Assembly (NCBI GenBank): GCA_024232355.1
Contig: JAAEPW010000779.1
Location: 1 to 15,055 of the forward strand
Source of the DNA: Chloroflexota bacterium
GTDB lineage: Bacteria; Chloroflexota; Anaerolineae; B4-G1
Direction of reading: 5' to 3'
DNA length: 15,055 bases
This document shows, piece by piece, positions 1 through 7,536 of this stretch (the stretch's first letter is position 1; every line of letters starts with the position of its first letter). The position numbers were made by a program, and so were the translations under genes. The notes beneath the pieces are model-generated. The model was not told the origin of the DNA. It did no database searches and saw nothing but the letters and a program-made list of their open reading frames with translations.

Positions 1-3000
1 ATCCGCCGTCAGGTCTACGATCAAGTTACCGTTCCCATCCAGGTAGATCGACGAGCCGGTCGGCTGTGTATCCACCGTAAAGTGCTGTTCTGGCGCTGGG
101 TCGCTGGCGTTGCCGGCTGCATCATAGGCTGTCACCGTCCAGGTGTAGGGACCATCAGGCAGCGGCAGCGTGAGCGTGCTGGTGGGCGCATCAACGACGT
201 AGATCGTGCCGCTGATGCTCACCGTATAGCTCACCGCATCTCCCACCGCGTCCCAACTGAGGGTCACGTTGGTGTCAGTGATGACTGTTCCCTCTGCCGG
301 TGTCAAGTTGGTAGGTGTGGCAGGCGCGATGGTGTCCACTGTAAAGTGCTGTTCTGGCGCTGGATCGCTCGGGTTGCCCGCTGCGTCGTAGGCCGTCACC
401 GTCCAGGTGTAGGGAGCATCGGGCAGCGGCAGCGTGAGCGTGCTGGTGGGCGCATCAACGACGTAGATCGTGCCACTGATGCTCACGGTGTAACTCACCG
501 CATCTCCCACCGCGTCCCAACTCAAGGTCACGTTGGTTTCAGTGACGGTCGCTCCCTCGGCCGGTTGCAAGTTGGTGGGCGTGGCGGGCGCGATGGTGTC
601 CACTGTAAAGTGCTGCTCCGGCGTGGGCGTGCTGGGGTTGCCCGCCGCGTCGTAAGCGGTCACCGTCCAGGTGTAGGGGCCGTCGGGTAACGGCAGGGTA
701 AGCGTGGTGGTGGGCGCTTCAACTACGTAGATTGTGCCACTGATACTCACCGTGTAGCTTACCGCGTCTCCCACTGCGTCCCAACTGAGGGTCACGTCGG
801 GATCGTTGATGAGCGCCCCCTCTGCCGGTAGCAAGTTGGTGGGCGTTTCCGGCGGGGTGTTGTCGCTGGCCGTGGTGGTCAGGACACTGCTGTCGCGGGC
901 CGTGAAATCGTTCCGTGAGACAAAGGTAGGTGTGATGATGTCCCAATCGCCCACCTGGGCGGTGAGGGGAACGGTGACAGTGATGTTCACATCCGCGCCC
1001 ACGCTCGCATCCAGCGGCCCGACGGTGAACGGGGCAGTCGTATGCCATAGAGGGCCAAATCCCTCTTGTTCAAAGACGTAGGCCGAGCCGGAGAAAGGAG
1101 CATAGACATTGTCACCATACGCCCCCATGATGACTGTATCACCGTCGATGGAAGCGGACCGACCAAACTGATCGCCGAACACACTGTCAGACGTAAACAG
1201 TTTCTGTTTTTGGCCCCAGTTGTCCGCACCACCCTCATTCCGCCCATAGATGTAGGCCGCGCCAGAATTGGCAACCCAGCCATCGCTGTTCCCCGCTCCA
1301 ATGATGACCGTGTCCTCGTCAATGGCAGCAGACCAGCCAAGGCCATCCCCGCTTGCACCATCGGAGGCAGCCAACTTTTGCTTCTGGCCCCAGTTATCTG
1401 TCCCGCCCTCATCACGGTAAAAGACGTAAGCCGCGCCTTGATTGTTATCGTCGCCGTATGATCCGGCGACGATGATATCGCCGTATATGGCCGTAGATAT
1501 GCCGAAAAGGTCACCGGCCGCAATGTCGGAGGGAAGCAGTTTCTTGACCTGGCCCCAGTTATCCGCCCCGCCTACGTTCTGTCCATAGACGTAGGTTGCA
1601 CCAGAATTGTTGCCATTACTATCCTCGCCATTTGCTCCAACGACGACCGTGTCGCTGTAGACAGAAACGACGATGCCGAAAGAGTTGTGATCCACGCCGT
1701 CGGAAGCAGTCAGTTTGGTGACCTCGCCCCAGTTGTCCGCTCCCCCCTGGCCGCGGTAAAAGACGTAGGCCGCGCCTCGATAGTCGTCGTCTCCGTATGC
1801 TCCGATGACGATGGTATCACTGTAAATGGCCGCGGATGCACCAAACTGCTCACTGGCCGCGCCGTCAGAAGCAGTTAGCTTGACGACCTCGCCCCAGTTG
1901 TCTGCTCCGCCCTGATCGCGATAAAAGACGTAGGCCGAGCCTTGTGATGCGTCATCGGTCCGCGCCCCAACGACGATGGTGTCGCCGTCGATGGCTATGC
2001 TGTAGCCAAACCAGTCCGAGGCCGCGCCGTCGGAGGCGGTCAACTGCTTGAGCAAGCCCCAGTTATCCGGTCCGCCCTGGTCACGGTAATAGACGTAGGC
2101 CGCGCCAGCCAAGCCATTGGCATTGTCCTGAGGCGCTCCGACGACGGCCGTATCTTTACTGACAGCTACAGAGGTGCCAAACCAGGCCGAGGAGCTTCCG
2201 TAGGTGGGGGTGACGCGGGTTGTTTCCATCAGTCTGCCCATACCGCCCACGGTGAATGCATCAAGGCAGTTGCCGGTGTTGGTCACTTGCAGTGTGTAGA
2301 CCACATCGCTGCCGAGGTCGCCCGACCGGGTATCGGTTGGCGGCTCAACGACGACGCCGTAGATAGGCAATACCGTCAGATCGGCGTCGTTGGTGTTGTT
2401 GCCGGGGTTGGTGTCGACTGCCGTGGTGGTGATGACCGCCGCGTTGGCAAACGTGTATCCGCAGGGCAAGTTCGGGGCGAGCGTGCCGGTGAGGGTGATG
2501 ACGCCTCCCGTATTCACACCCAGGTTTTCCACCTCCCAGGCAAAATCGGGCGCGCTGCCAATCTGGGTGATTATTGCCCCGCTGCTGCCGGCAAAGACCG
2601 GGTTGGTCACACTGACCGGCACGCTGTCGCTGATGACCACGCCGGTGGCGGTCAGCGGGCCGCTGTTGACAAAGGCGATGGTATAGGTCACAGGATCGCC
2701 AGGGGCAGCGGTGGGCGGGTCCACGCTCTTGGCGACGGACAGGTCGACGCGGTCGACATTCAGATAGACCACATTCTGTCCCTGATAGTTACCCTCAACT
2801 ATGTCGAGATCACCATCTGCGTCCACATCGCCTACAGCCAGCGCATACGTGGTGCTGGCGACAGGACCAAAATTGACCAGTGTGGTGTCAAAGGGGTTGC
2901 CGTCGCCGTCGTTCAAGTAGATCACGTTCTGCCCGTTGTTGCCGACGACCAGATCGAGATCGCCATCGGCGTCCACGTCGTCTAGGGACGGTGCATAAGT

Positions 3001-6000
3001 ATAGTCATTGCCGGTACCAAAGGGGTACGATGTGGTGTCAAAGGGATTGCCGTCACCATCGTTCAGGTAGACATAGTTCTGCTGGTTCCAGTTGCCGACG
3101 ACCAGGTCGAGGCTGCCATCGTCGTCCACGTCTCCCAGGGCCAGCGAATACGTCCGCCTATCGCTGGCGTCAAAGGGATACGAGGTGGTGTCAAAAGCGC
3201 CCGGCGTCCCTCCCTGAGCACCGCCATCGTTGAGATAAACATAGTTTTGCTCTCCAAAGGTGCCAGAGTTGCCTACTGCCAGGTCGAGATCGCCATCTTT
3301 ATCCACGTCTCCCAAGGCCAGCGCCATTGTACTATCACTGCCGGTACCAAAGGTACGGGTGATGGTATCAAAGGGGTTGCCGCTGCCGTCGTTGAAATAG
3401 ATCACGTTCGGCTGCTCCCAGTTGCCGACGGCTAGATCGAGGTCACCATCCCCATCCACGTCGCCCAGGGCCAGTGCATACGTTTGATCACCGTCAGCGC
3501 CCAAAGTATAGGTAATGGTATCAAAGGGATTGCCATCACCATCGTTAAAGTAAAGCACGTTCTGTTGCCCCTGGGACCAGTTACCGTTGCCGCTGATCAA
3601 GTCGAGATCGCCGTCGCCGTCCACATCGCCCAGAACGGCATCCTGGGTGTTGTCATTACCAGTGCCAAAGGTATGGGTGACGGTATCAAACGTACCACTG
3701 CCAGTGTTGAGGTGGAGGACGTTCTGCTGGCTATCGTTACCGACAGCCAAGTCGAGGTCGCCATCGCCGTCCACATCTCCCAAGGCCAGTGATTCTGTCC
3801 AGTCATCCCCAGGGCCAAAATCATTCCCGGTGGGGAATTGGCCGCTGCCGTACAGCGCCGCAGCGCGGAACTCCCACACATAAGGGGACTCCAAGGGCTT
3901 GCCCACACTGCCCCACACGCCGGTGGTGACGCTGGTCCGCACCAGCTCGCCGGGGTGATAGCCAGCCGTGGGCGTAAAGATGATGGTGCTGCCGCTGGTA
4001 TCCAGGGTGCTCGTCGCGGTAAAGTGGCCCCGGAATCCGCCGTGGACAAAAACCGTCCGCGTGGTGACGCTGGTCTGGCTGATGGGGCCGCTGATGGTGA
4101 TGGTCGAGTTGGCATCCAGGGGAACGGTGTGGTTGTTGGGAACCGGGTCTACGGCCGTCACCCCCAATTGGTTCAGCCACAACTCTTGAGCCCCCCAATT
4201 TCCATTGGCAAAGACAATGTCGAGATCGCCGTCGCCGTCCACGTCTCCCAGGTCCATTTCACGGTTGTATCCGGCGGCAAAGGTGGTGTACGGGCCAAAA
4301 TTGCCCGTTCCATCGTTCAAATAGATTTCCTGGGGATCACCGTTGGTCTTGGCAACTACAACGTCGAGGTCACCATCTCCATCCAGATCTCCTAGTTCCA
4401 CCCCTGTACTAAAACTTGGGCTGAGCGCGCCGTGCACTGCAAAGTTGCCCGCTCCATCATTCAGGTGAACCCAGCTTTCCGAGACGGCGTCGAGGTCACC
4501 GTCGTCGTCCAGGTCCCCCAGGGCCACCTTGGACTCGTTCGTCGTGGTGAGGGTGTCGTGCAAAACAAAGTCGCCCGTCCCGTCGTTGAGATAGACCTGC
4601 GCTTTGCCGGGGAGATATTGGGGGACAAAAACGTCAAGATCGCCGTCGCCATCCAAGTCGCCCAGGGCCGCGTCATAACTGTATCCAGCCCCAACGTTAA
4701 AGGCATCATACAGGGTAAAGTGACCTGCCCCGTCATTCAGATAGACTTGATTGCTGTCGTAAGGAGCCACCGGATATTCCAGGGCGAGAACGGCGTCGAG
4801 ATCACCGTCGCCATCCACGTCCCCCAAATCCACGTTCTGAGCATAGCCCGTGCCAAAGGTGTTGTGCAGGGCAAAACCGCCCGTCCCGTCGTTCAGGTAG
4901 ACCTCCTGGATCCCGTCCGCGTACTCGTTGACGATCATAACATCGAGGTCGCCATCACTGTCCAGGTCCCCCAGGGCCAGCGCCTGACTGTTCCCCGTCC
5001 CAAAAGTAGAGGTAACGGGATGAGCAAAGAATCTGCCGCTCCCATCGTTCAGGTAAACCTCCTGGGGTCGGTCCAGGTCGTTGGCGACGACGGCATCGAG
5101 ATTGCCATCCCCATCCAGGTCTCCCAGAGACACGTCAGAACTCGGGTACGCGCCGCCAAAAGTGGGCGAGATGGGATGCGCGACGAACGCGCTGTAGCCG
5201 CCCTCGACACCGGTGCGGAACTGCCACACGGTGGGAGGCATCGCGGCGGTGCCCGTGATGTTGCGCAGGCCGCCCGTAGCGCTGGCCTGGATCAACTCGC
5301 CGGGATGGAAGGGGATGGTGGGCGTTAGGGTGATCGTACCGCCGCCAGAACCAAAGGTCTGCGTGAGCAGCCCGGTCTGCATCCTGTGTACGGCAAAGGT
5401 GTGCGAGGAGACCGAGGTAGCATCCATATCCTGGTCGTAGGTGATAGAGACCGTCGTGGTCAGCGGGGCGGAGTGGGTGTTGCTGACCGGGTGGATGGAC
5501 TGCATCACGGGGACGTCGGCGTCTACCGTAAGGGACCAGTTGGCGGTGTAGGCGCTGGTGTTGCCCAGGGTATCGTAGGAGGCCACGGTCCAGGTGTGCG
5601 CGCCGTTGAGCAAGGGGCCGACAACGTGCTGGGTGACGTTCCCCACGTCGGTCACGTGGCCGTCCAGGCCCACGTAATAGCCCGCCAAATCCGGCGCGAC
5701 CACAGCCTGCCAGGTGAGGGTGATGGTTTGCGTATCGGTGAGCGTGCCATTGGCCGGGGCGAGCAGTACCGGCACGGGCGGCGGGACGGTCTCAATGGTC
5801 CAGGTATAGCTGGAGGGGGTGGTGTCGGTGAGGCCCACGCTATCGACGGCACGCACCTCAAAGAGATGAAGGCCGTCGAGCAGGCTGGACGTGGTGTACG
5901 GGTTGGTGCATACGACCCATCCGTTGCTATTTACCTGACACTCAAAGCTGGCCACACCGCTGCCGCCCCCATCGTCGCCGGTGAACTCGAAAGTGGGGGT

Positions 6001-7419
6001 GGGATCGTTGTCGGGGTCGGGCGGGGTAGAGGTGAGGGTGGTATCGGGTGGGGTGGTGTCTGTTACGTCGCCTTCGTAGCGGACCAAGGCGAAATCCTCT
6101 TGCCCAGATTGGCGCGCGTACCCCGCCGTGACGATCTTGCCGTCGCCGTGCAGAGCGAGGGCGTTGGCCTGGTCGTCCGCGCCGAAAAAGTCGGTGATGG
6201 CGCTGCCGCTGGTGCCAAAGGTAGCGTCTAGGCTGCCGCTAGTGTCAAAACGGCTGACGACAAAGTCGTCGTTGCCATACCCTGTCGCGACGATTTTGCC
6301 ATCGGATTGAAGTGCGACGGCGTTGAACCTGGCGGCGGGGCTTGGAGTACCCCAGCTCGGAGGGAACCAGACGCCGTTAGAGCCGTCGCCGCCACTAAAA
6401 GTAGCATCCAGATTGCCAGAGCTATCGTAGCGGGCCACGATGGGCTTGTCGCTGGAGCCGTCGTGGGCGTATCCCACCACGACGATGCTGCCATCGGACT
6501 GGACGACGGCACCGTTGATCCGGGCATTGTTGCCGCCAAAGGGAGCAAAGTCGGTGACCTGCTTGCCACCGCTGCCGAACATCCCATCCAGATTGCCGTT
6601 GGCGTCGTAGCGGGCCAGGGCAAACTGGTCATAGCTGCCGTTGTTGGCGTAGCCTGCGACGACGATCCTATCATCGGTGTACAGGGCGATCCCGTTGACT
6701 TGATCTTGGGCCATAAAGCCGTCAATCGTCGTGGCGTTACCCCAAGGGCCAAAGCTGTTGTCTAGACTACCGTCGCTGTTGTAACGAGTCAGGGCGAAAT
6801 CGTCGGTGCCATAGTAACTGGTATACCCCGCCACAACGATCTTGCCATCGGATTGGATCGCAACGTCGTGGGCCCGCGCGTTGGCGTTCCAAAAGTTGTG
6901 GGTCATCATACCGACCAGGCTGCCGGTGCTGTTAAAGCGGAGCACAGCGAAATCGTCGGTGCTGTCGCCGCTATTAAAGGCATACCCTGCGACGACGATC
7001 TCGCCGCTAGAGGGTTGGATGGCGATACCGTTCGCCTGGTCGTTGGTGCTACTGCTATAAAAGTCAAAGTTGATCGCGCCATTGTATGGAGAGTAACTGG
7101 TACCAAAAGTGGTGTCCAGGCTGCCGTTATAGTTGTAGCGGGCCAGGGCAAAATCGTCGGTGCCGTTCATCGTGCTAAAGGCATACCCAACCACGATGAT
7201 CTTGCCATCGGATTGGACTGCCACACCGTTAGCCCGGTCTCCCAGGCCGAAAAAGTCGGCGGTCTGTTTGCCATCGCTGTCAAAACCGGGGTCCAGGTCG
7301 CCGGGAGCGGCCAGGACAGGCGTGGGAGGCGCAAGCCCCACCAGCCCAACGAGTAGCAAAAGTACAAGCCCCAATCGAATGGAAACGAGCGCTATACGCG
7401 ATTGTTGTATCTTGTTCAT
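1..7419 (-). CDS. P2: giant secreted multi-propeller surface protein, 3' end outside window
   Basis: The frame is open from ATG 7419 to base 1 (2473 codons, no stop), so the protein is truncated by the window edge. An AAGGAG site seven bases upstream supports the start. Residues 1-38 form a signal peptide (basic start, LGLVLLLLVGLVGL core, VLAA end). Domains in order: seven delta-60 repeats (about 38-447; DGKIVVAGY and DFALARY motifs); an Ig-like domain (454-537); an FnIII-like domain (540-630); a Big_5-like domain (634-744); seven VCBS/FG-GAP units with calcium-type DxDGDGDLD loops (744-1077); a second Big_5-like domain (1080-1194); seven more VCBS units (1194-1554); a DUF11-like domain (1554-1690); an Ig-like domain split at about 1727-2120 by seven FG-GAP units; three FnIII-like repeats (2187-2449); and the start of a module shared with P1. 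Likely exported and exposed on the cell surface, perhaps for adhesion or polymer binding. Ligand and anchoring are unknown. Confidence 0.93.
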   Translation of the reverse strand, partial: MNKIQQSRIALVSIRLGLVLLLLVGLVGLAPPTPVLAAPGDLDPGFDSDGKQTADFFGLGDRANGVAVQSDGKIIVVGYAFSTMNGTDDFALARYNYNGSLDTTFGTSYSPYNGAINFDFYSSSTNDQANGIAIQPSSGEIVVAGYAFNSGDSTDDFAVLRFNSTGSLVGMMTHNFWNANARAHDVAIQSDGKIVVAGYTSYYGTDDFALTRYNSDGSLDNSFGPWGNATTIDGFMAQDQVNGIALYTDDRIVVAGYANNGSYDQFALARYDANGNLDGMFGSGGKQVTDFAPFGGNNARINGAVVQSDGSIVVVGYAHDGSSDKPIVARYDSSGNLDATFSGGDGSNGVWFPPSWGTPSPAARFNAVALQSDGKIVATGYGNDDFVVSRFDTSGSLDATFGTSGSAITDFFGADDQANALALHGDGKIVTAGYARQSGQEDFALVRYEGDVTDTTPPDTTLTSTPPDPDNDPTPTFEFTGDDGGGSGVASFECQVNSNGWVVCTNPYTTSSLLDGLHLFEVRAVDSVGLTDTTPSSYTWTIETVPPPVPVLLAPANGTLTDTQTITLTWQAVVAPDLAGYYVGLDGHVTDVGNVTQHVVGPLLNGAHTWTVASYDTLGNTSAYTANWSLTVDADVPVMQSIHPVSNTHSAPLTTTVSITYDQDMDATSVSSHTFAVHRMQTGLLTQTFGSGGGTITLTPTIPFHPGELIQASATGGLRNITGTAAMPPTVWQFRTGVEGGYSAFVAHPISPTFGGAYPSSDVSLGDLDGDGNLDAVVANDLDRPQEVYLNDGSGRFFAHPVTSTFGTGNSQALALGDLDSDGDLDVMIVNEYADGIQEVYLNDGTGGFALHNTFGTGYAQNVDLGDVDGDGDLDAVLALEYPVAPYDSNQVYLNDGAGHFTLYDAFNVGAGYSYDAALGDLDGDGDLDVFVPQYLPGKAQVYLNDGTGDFVLHDTLTTTNESKVALGDLDDDGDLDAVSESWVHLNDGAGNFAVHGALSPSFSTGVELGDLDGDGDLDVVVAKTNGDPQEIYLNDGTGNFGPYTTFAAGYNREMDLGDVDGDGDLDIVFANGNWGAQELWLNQLGVTAVDPVPNNHTVPLDANSTITISGPISQTSVTTRTVFVHGGFRGHFTATSTLDTSGSTIIFTPTAGYHPGELVRTSVTTGVWGSVGKPLESPYVWEFRAAALYGSGQFPTGNDFGPGDDWTESLALGDVDGDGDLDLAVGNDSQQNVLHLNTGSGTFDTVTHTFGTGNDNTQDAVLGDVDGDGDLDLISGNGNWSQGQQNVLYFNDGDGNPFDTITYTLGADGDQTYALALGDVDGDGDLDLAVGNWEQPNVIYFNDGSGNPFDTITRTFGTGSDSTMALALGDVDKDGDLDLAVGNSGTFGEQNYVYLNDGGAQGGTPGAFDTTSYPFDASDRRTYSLALGDVDDDGSLDLVVGNWNQQNYVYLNDGDGNPFDTTSYPFGTGNDYTYAPSLDDVDADGDLDLVVGNNGQNVIYLNDGDGNPFDTTLVNFGPVASTTYALAVGDVDADGDLDIVEGNYQGQNVVYLNVDRVDLSVAKSVDPPTAAPGDPVTYTIAFVNSGPLTATGVVISDSVPVSVTNPVFAGSSGAIITQIGSAPDFAWEVENLGVNTGGVITLTGTLAPNLPCGYTFANAAVITTTAVDTNPGNNTNDADLTVLPIYGVVVEPPTDTRSGDLGSDVVYTLQVTNTGNCLDAFTVGGMGRLMETTRVTPTYGSSSAWFGTSVAVSKDTAVVGAPQDNANGLAGAAYVYYRDQGGPDNWGLLKQLTASDGAASDWFGYSIAIDGDTIVVGARTDDASQGSAYVFYRDQGGADNWGEVVKLTASDGAASEQFGASAAIYSDTIVIGAYGDDDYRGAAYVFYRGQGGADNWGEVTKLTASDGVDHNSFGIVVSVYSDTVVVGANGEDSNGNNSGATYVYGQNVGGADNWGQVKKLLPSDIAAGDLFGISTAIYGDIIVAGSYGDDNNQGAAYVFYRDEGGTDNWGQKQKLAASDGASGDGLGWSAAIDEDTVIIGAGNSDGWVANSGAAYIYGRNEGGADNWGQKQKLFTSDSVFGDQFGRSASIDGDTVIMGAYGDNVYAPFSGSAYVFEQEGFGPLWHTTAPFTVGPLDASVGADVNITVTVPLTAQVGDWDIITPTFVSRNDFTARDSSVLTTTASDNTPPETPTNLLPAEGALINDPDVTLSWDAVGDAVSYTVSISGTIYVVEAPTTTLTLPLPDGPYTWTVTAYDAAGNPSTPTPEQHFTVDTIAPATPTNLQPAEGATVTETNVTLSWDAVGDAVSYTVSISGTIYVVDAPTSTLTLPLPDAPYTWTVTAYDAAGNPSDPAPEQHFTVDTIAPATPTNLTPAEGTVITDTNVTLSWDAVGDAVSYTVSISGTIYVVDAPTSTLTLPLPDGPYTWTVTAYDAAGNASDPAPEQHFTVDTQPTGSSIYLDGNGNLIVDLTAD
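77..868 (-). repeat. Three tandem 264-bp repeats encoding FnIII-like domains
   Basis: Units begin at about 77, 341 and 605, a constant 264-bp (88-residue) period. Each encodes a domain with the landmarks VTLSWDAVGDAV, YTVSISGTIYVV, TLTLPLP and YTWTVTAYDAAGN. Units 77-340 and 341-604 are almost identical at the DNA level over long stretches. The third is slightly more diverged. A much more diverged copy of the same domain type occurs at about 5530-5800. The near identity suggests recent duplication or gene conversion. The period equals a whole number of codons, so unit gain or loss would keep the frame. Confidence 0.9.
1060..2240 (-). repeat. Seven FG-GAP (integrin-type) propeller repeats within P2
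   Basis: Seven units of about 55 residues each carry an (F/L)GxSxA(I/V)xxDTxVxGA core, then GAAYV(F/Y)YR, GGxDNWG, and KLTASDG. They read WFGTSVAV, WFGYSIAI, QFGASAAI, SFGIVVSV, LFGISTAI, GLGWSAAI and QFGRSASI in order. This matches the FG-GAP pattern of integrin-alpha-like beta-propellers, where seven blades is the usual closed number. The block sits between the two halves of what looks like one Ig-like domain. Confidence 0.85.
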
Positions 7420-7426
7420 ATCAGAT

Positions 7427-7432
7427 CTCCTT
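7427..7432 (-). promoter_or_regulatory. Ribosome binding site of P2
   Basis: On the minus strand AAGGAG lies seven bases before ATG 7419. It is followed directly by a start codon and a convincing signal peptide, which fixes the start of P2. Confidence 0.85.
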
Positions 7433-7466
7433 GTGCTAATTTGTCTTGCTCATAATTGCGACTGTC

Positions 7467-7498
7467 AGCCCTCCGGTCTGTTTCGAGACCGGAGGGCT
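7467..7498 (-). terminator. Perfect 13-bp hairpin between P1 and P2
   Basis: Arms at 7467-7479 and 7486-7498 are perfectly complementary (AGCCCTCCGGTCT and its reverse complement) around a six-base loop. The hairpin lies about 40 bases after the P1 stop and 47 bases before the P2 start. There is no T-run on either side, so it is not a textbook intrinsic terminator. It may attenuate readthrough into P2 or protect the P1 3' end. A degraded copy sits in the same position after the remnant gene at 13182 (see 13113-13144), so it belongs to the duplicated gene cassette. Confidence 0.65.
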
Positions 7499-7536
7499 TG
7501 CACGTTTATGTCACCGCCACGATCAACCGTTTCGTA

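Noticed and set aside
77..868. CRISPR array
   Set aside because: The repeats are 264 bp, without spacers, and encode in-frame FnIII-like domains.
82..6765. Many long plus-strand open frames across the P2 region (for example 2287-2985, 4432-5328 and 5386-6231)
   Set aside because: They oppose P2, have no ribosome sites, and their sequences are reverse-strand echoes of P2 repeats such as the DxDGDGDLD codons. The minus-strand frame is continuous with recognisable domains throughout.
7467..7498. A standard intrinsic terminator
   Set aside because: The stem is strong but no T-run follows on either strand, so termination is only a possibility.
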